This document shows positions 22,588-33,073 of a stretch of DNA of 64,000 nucleotides, in pieces (position 1 is the first letter of the stretch; the number at the start of each line of letters is the position of its first letter). The translations under genes and the position numbers were made by a program. The DNA is from Elephas maximus indicus (lineage: Eukaryota; Chordata; Mammalia; Proboscidea; Elephantidae): assembly GCF_024166365.1 (NCBI RefSeq), contig NC_064825.1, forward strand, positions 106,654,480 through 106,718,479, in the 5' to 3' direction. Below the pieces are notes generated by a model. It saw nothing but the letters and a program-made list of their open reading frames with translations. It did no database searches and had not been told where the DNA came from.

Positions 22588-22863
22588 CTACTTTTCTCTA
22601 GAAGCCAAGTGCCTCTTGTTAATCCAACCCTTCACCTCCTGAGAAGAGGATCTCCCATTCCCAAGTCCTTTTTCTTGACTTCCTCAGCTCCAGCTTTTTA
22701 CTATGACTTCTCATTCTGCATCTCTGACCATGACCATCACAATTACCCCTTCCACTTGGTTACAAACAAATAACACTAAGTTTTTGACACAAGAAATACA
22801 CCAAGGTATTATAAACATTAAAAAAAAAAAAACAACTTTTTTTGTTTAACTCCACCAAGATAT

Positions 22864-23215
22864 TGTTGTGTTGTTGCTAGGTACTGTCAAGTTGCTTCTG
22901 ACTCATAGCAACCCTGTGCACAACAGGATGAAACACTGCCCGATCCTACGCCATCCTCACAACCATTGCCACGCCTGATCTTGCTCTTGTAGCCACTGTG
23001 TCAATACCCCTCACTGAGGGTCTTCCTTTTTTCCACTGAACCTGTACTTTGCTAAGTATGATGTCCTTCTCCAGGAACTGATCCTTCCTGACCAATTGTC
23101 CAAAGTATGTAAGATGCAGTCTCACCATCCTTGCTTCCAAGGAGCATTCTGGTTTCACTTCTTCCACGACAGGTTTGTTTCTTCTTTTGGCAGTCCATGT
23201 AAGATGTCCCCAAAA
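22864..23215 (-). mobile_element. RTE 3'-end fragment
   Basis: Minus-strand copy. It contains an open frame (within 22946-23329 minus) with 'MVRLHLTYFGQLVRKDQ' and 'FLEKDIILSKVQ', the RTE ORF2 C-terminus, and the TTGTTG tail at 22864. Confidence 0.85.
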
Positions 23216-23384
23216 CTTCAGATTTGTTTGCTTTGCTAATACAGTACAAAGGAGAAAATTAATTATGGACCAGCCCGCAAATTTTTCTTTTTTTATAATT
23301 TTACTTGTTTCCCTCCTTTTCATTGCCATACTATTTTCTACAATGTTTAAGGCAATTTATGCCTTATTCCCTGAAAAAAGTTAA

Positions 23385-24360
23385 CAAAATTAATTCTACA
23401 CACATAATAAGGATTATGCATCATGACCAAAGGAGATTTATTTTGAGAATGCAAGGCAAGTTTAACATTTAAAAATCAATAAGTCCAATTTGCTATATCA
23501 ACAAAATAAAGAAGGAAAAAATAAATGATCATCTACTTCTTGCACAATATATTTCACAAAACTTCCTATCCATTCATGAAATAAAAATAAATGCTCAGGA
23601 AACTGAGAATGTAAAGGAATTTCATTAAAAAATGATAACAGGTATCTATGAAAACCTAGAGCTGACATCATACTTAATCTTGAAAAGATTAAATATATTA
23701 CCCCACAGGAAAAAAAACAAGGCTAGGATGTTTGCTCTTACCACATCTATTTGACACCGTAATGGAGGTCCCACTCTGGGCAATAAGGTAAGAAAAATAT
23801 ATAAAAAACTTATTTGAAACAAAGGAATACAATCACGTCTATTTGAAAGTGACATGATTGTTTCTGTAAGAAAAGAATCTGTGAAAGTTATTAGAACTAA
23901 TAATTTATTACACCAGAGTCATAATATGTAAAGCCAACATTCATAATCAAATTGTATTCTGCATCCTAGCAATCAACAATTGGAAGCTTAAATAAAAGTA
24001 TAATTTACAATAAACCAAAAAACATGCAATATTTAGACATTAATTAAACAAACATTCAAGATTGGCATGATAGAAGTTGCAAAATACTGATGAAAAAATC
24101 AATGATAAACATATGGGGAGATATATCCTGCTTATGAAATGGAATGCACGATATTTTTAAGATGTGAAACTCATCTAGAGATTGAACAAAATTTTGAACA
24201 AATCCCAGCAGAAGAAATAAATAAACTGATGCTAAAACTTAACTGAACGGCAAAGAAACTAGAATATCTCAAACAATTTGCAAAAAAAAAAAAGTTGGAA
24301 GACTTAAAGACATACACATTATCTTTCTTATTTATTATTATTGGGTAAAACACAGAAGCT
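23385..24360 (+). mobile_element. Old L1 ORF2 remnant
   Basis: Decayed L1 RT sequence in sense orientation: 'aaggagatttattttgagaa', 'tatcaacaaaataaagaag', 'gagctgacatcatacttaat', 'gcaatcaacaattggaagc'. No long frame survives. It is older than the three long L1 copies in the window. Confidence 0.65.
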
Positions 24361-24934
24361 AACTATTAAAAACATAACAAATAATTACCAAACGTAAAAT
24401 AGTCACAGAAGTAGAAATATAATCCAAGACTTCAGAAGGGATTGAGAAAATTGATGTATTATTGACTGAGTGTTCAGTTTCATACATTAATTCTTGCCGT
24501 ACCTAAGAACATAATACTTGTGAGGGTCACAGAAAATAATGTATTTTATTCTCTGTATCAAAGTCTGAAGTTCTTTATTCTGTATGTGCGTTTCCATTAT
24601 GAATTACTAATACACACCAACAAATAAGGACAAAAATGAAAAAAATGAAAATTTTTACCAACTTCTGCTGTCTGAAATTGATTAAACATGCAGTCTAGAT
24701 GTAATGATAGCTACCAGCGATTGGAATGTGGTAGTTGGAAGCAAAGAGAGAGGAACAGTAGTTGGAAAATATATCCTTGGAGATAGAAACTATTTGGCAG
24801 ATTGTATGATAAAATTTTCTGAGACCAGCAACTTATTTATTCATTGCAAATAACATTTGTTTCACAACATAAACGGTGACTACACGTGTAGATATTGACC
24901 GATGGAAAATACAGGAATCAAATAAAATTCATCT
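24361..24934. other. Unassigned intergenic DNA
   Basis: Possibly the tail of the L1 remnant at its left end ('cacagaagtagaaatataat'). Beyond that I recognise nothing. The segment near 24600 reads like non-coding unique DNA. Confidence 0.4.
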
Positions 24935-26742
24935 GTGGAAAGAAGCAGCTTAATATCATAAATCAAAACCAGGTTGGAGGCCGACTTTGGGACAGATCAT
25001 CAATTGCTCTTAGGTGGGATCAAGTGAAAGCTGAAGAAAATTAGAACAATCCACAAAAGCCAAAGTATGACCTTGAGTATATCCCACCTGAATTGAGGGA
25101 CTACCTTAAGAACAGATTTGACTAACTGAACACTAAAGACCAAGACCAGGCAAGATTTGGAATGACATCAAGGACATCATACTTGAGGAAAACAAAAGGT
25201 CATTAAAAAGATGAGAAAGAAAGAAAAGACCAAAATAAATGTTAAGAGAGACTGAAAGTTACTCTTGAAGGTCAGGTAGCTAAAGCAGATGGAAGAAATG
25301 ATGAAGTACAAGACATGAACAAAAGATTTCAAAGGGCAACTCAAGAGGATAAAGTAAAGTATTAAAATGAAATGTGCAAAGACTTGGAGTTCAAAAACCA
25401 AAAAGGAAGATCATGCTCTGCATTTCTCAAGCTTAAAAAAAATCAAGCATCAAGTTGCAATTTTGAAGGTTTCTATGAGCAAAATATTGAACTACACAGA
25501 AAGCATCAAAAAAAGGAAAAAATACAGAGTCACTGTCCTAAAAAGAATCTATCAGCATTCAAACATTTCAAGAGGTAGCACATGATCAAGAATAGATGGT
25601 ATTGAAGGAAGAAGTCAAAGTTGCACTAAAGACACTGGCCAAAAACAAGGCTCCAGGAATTGAAGAAATACCGGTTGAAATGTTTCAACAAAGTAATGTC
25701 ACTTTTTTATGCCAAGAATATTGGAAGAAAGCTGCCTAGCCAACTGACTGGAAGAGATCCACATTTTTGCACATTTCAAAGAAAGGTGATCCAACAGAAT
25801 GCAGAAATTATCAAACAATATCATTAATATCACACACAAGCAAAATTTTGCTGAAGAGCATTCAAAAACTGTTGCAGCATATACAACAGCGAACTGACGG
25901 AAATTCAAGTTGGATTCACAAGAGGACATGGAAGGCGGGATATCATTGCTGATGTTACATGGATCTTGGCTGAAAACAGAGAATACTAGAAAGATGTTCA
26001 CATGTGTTTTGTTGACTGTGTAAAGTCATTTGACTGTGTGGATCACAACAAACTATGGATAACACTGAGAAGAAAGAGGGTTCCAGAGCATTTACTTGCG
26101 CTCATTTGGAACCTGTACATAGACCAAGAGACAACTGTTCAAACACAGCAAGGGAATAGTGCCAGGAATAAAGTCAAGAAAATTGTGCTTTAGGGTAAGT
26201 AACGAGGATTTGAGTCACTTACTGATGAAGATCAAAGAGCGTAGCCTTCTGTTTGGGTTGAACATGTTAAAAAGCAAAGATGTCACTTTAAGGATTAAGG
26301 TGAGCCTTACTCAAGCCATGGTATTTCCAACTGTGTATGAAAGCTGGAAATGAATAAGGAAGACCAAAGAAGAATTGGTACCTTTGAAATACGGTTTTGG
26401 TGAAGAATATTGAGTACGCCATGGTCTACCAGAAGAATGAACAAGTCCGTCTTGGAAGAAGTACAGTCAGAATGTTCATTAGGAGCAAAGATGGTGAGAC
26501 TGGGCCCTACATACTTTGGACATGATGTCAGGAGGGATCAGACCCTGGAGAAGGACATCATGTTTGGTAAAGTAGAGGGTCAGCAGAAAAGAGGAAGACC
26601 CTCAAACAGATGGGTTCACACAGTGGCTGCAACAATGGGCTTACGCATAACAAGGATTGTAAAGATGGCACAGGACCGGGCAGTTTTTCGTTCTGTGGTC
26701 GCTATGAGTTGGAACCGACTCGACAGCACCTAACAACAACAA
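24935..26742 (+). mobile_element. RTE-clade LINE, longest copy (upstream of OR4)
   Basis: It covers more of the 5' side than the others ('aaccaggttggaggccgac', 'gaccttgagtatatcccacc'), then the RT core ('CFVDCVKSFDCVDHNKLW' at 26002), then the C-terminal region in a 107-codon frame (26410-26733) with 'RRDQTLEKDIMFGKVEG', and the CAA tail. There are many frame breaks, and a segment between the RT core and the 'MKIKERSLLFGLN' region is missing. Its right end joins OR4 flank DNA at the same place as the RTE before OR3. Confidence 0.88.
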
Positions 26743-27221
26743 TACCTTTACATGTATACATCTAGGGATGTTTTCATGTATAAAGACAAATAATTCTCGT
26801 TGTGATCAATTATATATCTATCCAGTTCTTGTCAAGTATGTTGGCTTATGAGTTTTCATAAGATAATATTTTGAAGTAGAAGAATCAAAATGAATCCACA
26901 TATTATTTTAGGAATATTAAAAAGACAAAAGTTTTAAGAAGAGTACAGTAATCACCCATGTACCTAACACCTAAAGGTTTAATATTTTATTAATTTTTGT
27001 TTCTTCTATCAATTTATCCATGAATCTGTCTAATATGTGTATGTGCATATGTGTGTAAAATTTGTGGGAGGGGAGTATATATTCAATACTCTAAATTGGA
27101 AGGTTTGGATTTGTATTATTCACACTGGCTTTATATACTCAAAATCTACCACACGATACTACATCAAAACTGTTGGTGATGTTGATGTCTCTATCCTGAA
27201 TAGGTTTCTTGATAGACCTCG
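26743..27221 (+). repeat. 5' flank of OR4
   Basis: It aligns with 1200-1694 and 8700-9216. The acceptor block reads 'tctctatcctgaatagg', so the AG seen in OR1, OR3, OR5 and OR6 is TG here. The first OR4 exon lesion is thus already at the splice site. Confidence 0.6.
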
Positions 27222-28244
27222 AAGGACAAACACAATCTATCTAACAGTGCTGAATGAATTCATTCTGTTGGGAATCACACACCACCCTGAGCTGCAGGCT
27301 CCAGTGTTTGGGCTGTTCCTTACCATCTACATGATCTCCATGGTCGGCAACTTGGGCATCCTCATCCTCACCAAGATAAATTCTAGTCTACAAATGCCCA
27401 TGCACTATTTTTACAGACACCTAGCTATCACTGATCTTGACTGTTCAACAGCTGTGGAACCAAAATGTTAGTAACTTTTGTTGCTGATGAAAATACAATC
27501 TCGCATTATTTTTCTGCTGCACAGCTAGTTCTCTATATCATGTTCATAATTATTGAAGTTTTCATTGCATCAGCAATGACCTATGATCAGTATGTGGCCA
27601 TCTGTAACCCTCTGCTCTATATAGTCATCATGTCATGAAGTCCAAATTGGGTCCTGGTGGCAATCTCCTACCTCAACTGCACATTTGTTTCTCTTCTGGT
27701 CAACATAAAAAATTTTAATTTATCTGTCTGTGGCTACAATGTCACTAGTCATTTCTATTGTGATGGTCTGCTTTTGTTGTCTTTGTTCTGCTCGAACACA
27801 CATGAAATCAAATTGATCATTCTCATCTTAGCAGCTTTTGATTTGATTTCATCCCACCTGATAGTTCTTCTTTCTTATTTACTCATTATTGTAGCCATTC
27901 TCAGGAACTAGTCAGGTGAAGGCAGGCACAAGTCCAGTCATTCCTTTGACACTGATAAAGTGGCTTCCATATTTTACACCCTGGTTATCCCCATAGTGAA
28001 TCCCTTGGACTATAGTTTGGGGGTTAAAGAGGTGAAATATGCCTTACATAGGAATTTGGGCCGATTATGCAATATATTTTCTCAAAGTTCACTATACCAT
28101 ATCATTCATACAAATTACATTATGGGCTTTAAACTTTTTTTCTGTGTGCCTCCAAAGAAGATAGCAAGCACAAAAGCACTGATAAGTTCAATATGTGTTT
28201 CTATATTGCCTGTTACCAGTCACTCTACTAAGAGCTGTAAATAG
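27222..28244 (+). pseudogene. OR4: OR8K-like olfactory receptor pseudogene (many lesions)
   Basis: The most damaged copy. The ATG is AAG at 27222-27224. A four-base TATC duplication follows within the first ten codons. A one-base loss near 27460 ends the first open part. The DRY motif reads YDQYVAIC (27583-27606). A TGA falls just after 'VIMS' near 27636. Between cacaag and tccagt (about 27930) exactly 27 codons, including [11 protein letters not shown] and TM6, are absent relative to OR2. PMLNPLIY is PIVNPLDY. The upstream splice acceptor AG is also lost. Open pieces at 27240-27471, 27657-27911 and 27960-28244 still show clear OR8K identity. No functional product is possible. Confidence 0.93.
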
Positions 28245-29540
28245 ATTAGTAAATAAAACAGTAAAAAATATTATCTTTCTCCAGCAGGAAAGATGCATTA
28301 AAGCGTAATAATTAAGAAATTATATAGGATATTAGAAGGTGTTAGGTAGTGACAGATTAAAAAAGAAAAGAAGAGTAAATATGCTGATTGGGATATGGAA
28401 ACAGTAGTACGTACAGGAAGAATTCCAATTATCTGGTATTTTCCTCACCCAGTAGGAATAAAAAAATTATAAAAAAGTATGTGCGTGTGTGTGAGTACGT
28501 GTGTGCATTTCCCTGTGTGTGTGCATATGAGTGTATGTGTGCGTGTGTGTACGTGTGTGTGCAAGTCCGTATACCTTCTGTTTTGTGCTCCTTCTCTGCC
28601 CTGTGGTGGCTAATTCTGACTGGAAGAAGGCTCAGTGCAGTGAAATGATTTGAAGTACTCAGTATCTGAATTTGCTCTAACGTTCACTTTCTGAACCTGG
28701 AAATGCCTGTCTTCGTCATCAGTGCTTTTACTTTCATACATGGGCCCTTAGAGACTGTTTACTTTGTTATTTACTATTATTATTATATTGTAATAGTAAT
28801 AGAAATAGTAAAAAAATAAAGTTATTATATTCAAAAGGACCAGCTCTGTATCTGGTTTTGTCTAAATCAGACCATTTTGTCTGTATTAGTGGATATGCCA
28901 GTTAAGATAAATATATTGAGGTCAGTCATGGAAGTTTCCAGGTTTTTTCTTTCTTTCTCTACTGGAATGATATTACTTATTAATTGCACACTTTTATCTC
29001 ATAGGTCCTTTTCCTTATCTCTCTATAAAACAGTATTTACTCTTTAGAAGTGATTTTCTAATTGTTTATATGTCCTTGCATAAGAGATTTATTGTATGAT
29101 AGATTGTTTGCCTTGTACTTTATTTAGCTAAATTTTCTCAAAATTGGGTAATATGAGTGTGCACTATACTTTGACTAGGATCTATTGCTTGAATTTTGAT
29201 TATTCTACTTGGAGAAAGAAAAGGAGTTCATCCCATAGTTTGGACTATGCTGTGTTTCTGGTGAACAAGGTGCAATATATGTCATTTTATATATTTACCA
29301 TGATTTCTGGACTTAGATTTTCTATTTTCCCTCCTAATTTTCCATGCATATTTTCTTATTTTTAGTCTTTTTCAAAAAATTAGCAATGATAAAAAATAAA
29401 GTAATTTTTATGTACACTAAGGTTGTCTATAAAGAAGAAATGCAATCTGAGTTTCAGAGTAGGACCATACAAGGAGGGGTATGATATAGTTCCATGTATA
29501 TAGAGACTAGAAAACACATAAGAAAAAAAAAAAAAAGATT
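28245..29540 (+). repeat. 3' flank of OR4
   Basis: Paralogous to the OR1 and OR2 3' flanks. A long TG-rich tract lies at 28476-28565. It lacks both AfroSINEs found after OR1. Open frames of 73-86 codons here come from the TG tract and flank and are not conserved. Confidence 0.65.
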
Positions 29541-30304
29541 GATAAAGACAATAACAAATGGAAATTTAAGTTTAAAGTACTCTCCATTCCCAGTTAGGTC
29601 CATTGACTTGACTGGGATATCGTATTAAGTGTTTAGGGAAAAGGAATTAGCCTATTCTACACAAACCCTTCCACAAAACTGAAGAGGAGCATATATTCCC
29701 ATTTTCAACACGAGAATAGTTTTACCCTGAAATCAAACACAGACAAAGACATTAAAAGAAAACAACAGGAACATATGTGAAAAATCTAAATAAAAATTTA
29801 AGAAACTGAGCCTGGAAATATGCAAAGACAATAGTCCACCAAATTAGGTGTACTACAGGAATTCATGAATAGTTTTATATTAAAAAATCAATTAATGACA
29901 TACACCATAGTAAGAAATTAGGAATGACAAACAATGCCATATAAATGTAGAGAAACATTTTAAAAGTCCCAATAATTGTGATAAAACTTTGAGCAAACTA
30001 GTATTAAGATGGAACTTCCTCCAAGTGATAGAGGGCACCCATGAACAACCTACAGTTACCATCACACTGATGTGAAAGACTGCATACGTTCTCACTAAGA
30101 CCAGGAACAGAACAAGTAAATCTACTCTTACAAAATCTACTTGACATTTTAGTGGATATTCTAGCCAACACAATGAAGTAATAAATAAATAAATGGAATG
30201 TATCCAGATTGGAAAGGCAGAAGGGAAACTTTTTTTTTTTAATGTTAGTTGACCTGATTTTTATTTAATAAATCTAATAGAAAATATGATAAAACTATAG
30301 AATT
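29541..30304 (+). mobile_element. Ancient L1 remnant, left part (split by the young L1)
   Basis: Same remnant as 11171-13235 ('gagggcacccatgaacaacc' at 30031). It is interrupted by the young L1 and resumes at 37956. Confidence 0.7.
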
Positions 30305-30319
30305 AAAAAGTTAACAGTG
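30305..30319 (+). repeat. Left target-site duplication of the young L1
   Basis: aaaaagttaacagtg, repeated exactly at 37941-37955. Confidence 0.95.
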
Positions 30320-31580
30320 GGAGCGGGGCCAAGATGGCGGACTAGGTGGACGCTACCGCGGATCCCTCTTGCAACAAGGACTCAGAAAAACAAGGGAATC
30401 GATCACATACATAACAATCTACGAACTCTGAACAACAAGCACAGACTTAGAGACGGAAAACGAACAAATATGGGCAGACAGTGACTGTTTTCAGAACCAG
30501 GAGCCAGCGTACCAGGCAGGTGACCTTCGGAGCCCGATCTGGGGCAGAGCCCAGGGGGGCAGATGGCACAGAAAGGGGGCCCATCCCTTCCCCCCCGAAC
30601 CCATCCCGGGAGGAAGTCTAGCTGGTTGGCGCGGGCGATGTAGAGGCGTGGCCGGAGGGAGAAGCATCCGGGAGGCAGTGACTGATCTGGGAGTGGGGAG
30701 AACAGCGTCCCAGCTGGGGTGCCGTCCCGCTGGGAGTTAGGTGAGAAGCCGACGGGGCGCGAGCGGGGGGGTCAACTATATTTCCCTAAAGTGACCCCGA
30801 GGAGGGGCCCACACGTTAGTGTGGGAGGACGCACACCCAGTCCGCGCGTGTGGCGCGGCACACCGGAGGGAGAAATCCCCGGAAGTGACTGTTCTCAAAG
30901 CAGGGAAAGCAGCATCCCAGACGGGGAGCCATTCCACTGGGATCTGGGCGCGCACGTGAGCGCGGGGTCCATTCTTATTACCCTGAATTGACCCAGGGGG
31001 CGGGCCCACCTGGTCGTGCGAGTGACGCCCACCTAGTTCCCTAGTTCGCGCGAGAGGTGTGGCGCACCGGAAGGAGAAGTCCCCGGGAGGAAGTGATTGG
31101 TCCCAAAGAGGGGAAAGCAGCATCCCAGACGGGGTGCCATCCTGCTGGGATTTGGGCACGCGCACGGGCGGGGCGTGACCGCGGGGCCCAATTATAATCG
31201 CCTGAATAGACCCTGGGGGCGGGCCCACCCATTCGTGCGGGAAACGCCCACCGGGTGCCCCCGAGCGGTGCCTCGCACCGGAGGGAGAAGTCCCCGGGAG
31301 GAAGTGACTGGTATCCGAGCAAGTAAAGCAGCGTCCTAGCCGGGGACCTGTCCCGCCCGGATTTTGGCGAACGGGGCGGAGCGTGAAAGTGGTGTTCAGC
31401 TCTATATTCTGTGGTACTATACTCCTTTTTTTTTTACACTCCTAGCTCTCAGATCCCTCCCCTACCCTCCCCAGGCTGCCCCATTAACATCCGAATACCC
31501 GGAGCCAGAGGGAGAATTCAGATAGGGATCTGACTGCATTTTTTTTTAGCCGACTACCTGGAAAATCTAGTTTCCCAGTG
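30320..31580 (+). promoter_or_regulatory. L1 5'UTR with tandem ~208-bp monomers
   Basis: The GC-rich region starts with a YY1-type caagatggcgg. A unit carrying 'ggagggagaagtccccggg', then 'aagtgactg', 'gggaaagcagcatcccagac' and 'cgggcccacc' repeats. The marker 'agtgact' (one copy 'agtgatt') occurs near 30480, 30677, 30884, 31092 and 31303, a spacing of about 197, 207, 208 and 211. This resembles the monomeric promoters of rodent L1s; in L1 generally this region is an internal RNA polymerase II promoter. CpG density is high compared with the AT-rich surroundings. Confidence 0.82.
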
Positions 31581-32596
31581 ATGGCTCGGAGACAGCAGTC
31601 CATATCAAACCACATAAAGAAACAGACCATGACAGCTTCTCCAACCCCCCAAACAAAAGAATCAAAATCTTTCCCAAATGAAGATACAATCCTGGAATTA
31701 TCAGATACAGAATATAAAAAACTAATTTACAGAATGCTTCAAGACATCACAAATGAAATAAGGCAAACTGCAGAAAAAGCCAAGGAACACACTGATAAAA
31801 CTGTTGAAGAGCTCAAAAAGATTATTCAAGAACATAGTGGAAAAATTAACAAGTTGCAAGAATCCATAGAGAGACAGCATGTAGAAATCCAAAAGATTAA
31901 CAATAAAATTACAGAATTTGACAACGCAATAGAAAGTCAGAGGAGCAGACTTGAGCAATTAGAATGTAGACTGGGACTTCTGGAGGACCAGGGAAACAAC
32001 ACCAACATAGCTGAAAAAAATCAGATAAAAGAATTTAAAAAAATGAAGAAACCCTAAGAATCATGTGGGACTCTATCAAGAAGGATAACTTGCGAGTGAT
32101 TGGAGTCCCAGAACAGGGAGGGGGGACAGAAAACACAGAGAAAATAGTTGAAGAAATCCTGACACAAAACTTCCCTGACATCATGACAGACGAAAGGATA
32201 TCTATCCAAGATGATCATCGAACCCCATTTAAGATTGATCCAAAAAGAAAAACACCAAGACATATTATCATCAAACTCGCCAAAACCAAAGACAAACAGA
32301 AAATTTTAAAAGCAGCCAGGGAGAAAAGAAAGGTTTCCTTCAAGGGAGAATCAATAAGAATAAGTTCAGATTACTCAGCAGAAACCATGCAGGCAAGAAG
32401 GGAATGGGACGACGTATACAGAGCACTGAACGAGAAAAACTGCCAAACAAGGATCATATATCCAGCAAAACTCTCTCTGAAATATGAAGGCGAAATTAAG
32501 ATATTTACAGATAAACACAAGTTTAGAGAATTTGCAAAAACTAAACCAAGACTGCAAGAAATAATAAAGGAGATTGTTTGGCCGGATGACCAATAA
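31581..32596 (+). pseudogene. L1 ORF1 (RNA-binding protein), frame-broken
   Basis: Start ATG at 31581 (MARRQQSISNHIKKQ). A long heptad-like coiled coil follows (about residues 55-145, 'EELKKIIQEHSGKINKLQES'). The frame then breaks near 32020-32060: one base is missing from an A run relative to the 60600 copy, and the other frame has a TAA just before. From 32063 the RRM and C-terminal domain are open ('NLRVIGVPEQ', 'PRHIIIKLAKTKDK', 'YSAETMQARREWDD', 'CQTRIIYPAKLSLKY'), ending at 32596. In the family ORF1p trimerises and coats L1 RNA. As read, the coiled coil and the RNA-binding domains would not be made as one protein. Confidence 0.9.
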
Positions 32597-33073
32597 TATC
32601 AGGTACCAGCACAATACAAGGTCACAAAACAGACCATCTTGATATCAATGCAACTCAAATAGGGAAAGCACAAAAACAAACAAATTAAGACTAATTCTAA
32701 AAAATAAATAAATAAACAAAATAATACACACAACAGGAAATCATGGAAATCAATAAATGGTCACAATAATCAAAAAGAGGGACTAAATATAGGAGGCATT
32801 GAACTGCCAGATGGAAAGTGATACAAGGCAATATAGAAGGATACAAGTTAGGTTTTTACTGAGAAAAATAGGGGTAAATAAAAAGGTAACCACAAAAAGG
32901 AATATCAATTCCATAACTCAAGAAAAAAGCCAAGAAAAACGTAACAACTCAATAAACACAAAGTTAAACATTATGAAAATGAGGATCTCACAAGCTACTA
33001 AGAAAAACATCTCAGCACAAGAAAGCATGTGGAAAAATGAAATGGCCAACAACACACATGAAAAGGCATCAAA
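32597..33073 (+). other. L1 inter-ORF region
   Basis: A-rich spacer between ORF1 and ORF2. A 92-codon frame at 32799-33077 is low-complexity Lys/Asn-rich and is not part of known L1 proteins. Confidence 0.7.

Noticed and set aside
30776-31228. A 150-codon minus-strand open frame across the L1 5'UTR monomers, reminiscent of primate ORF0
   Set aside because: GC-rich tandem repeats give long open frames by chance. It has no start context or domain I recognise, and copy 3 lacks the monomers.
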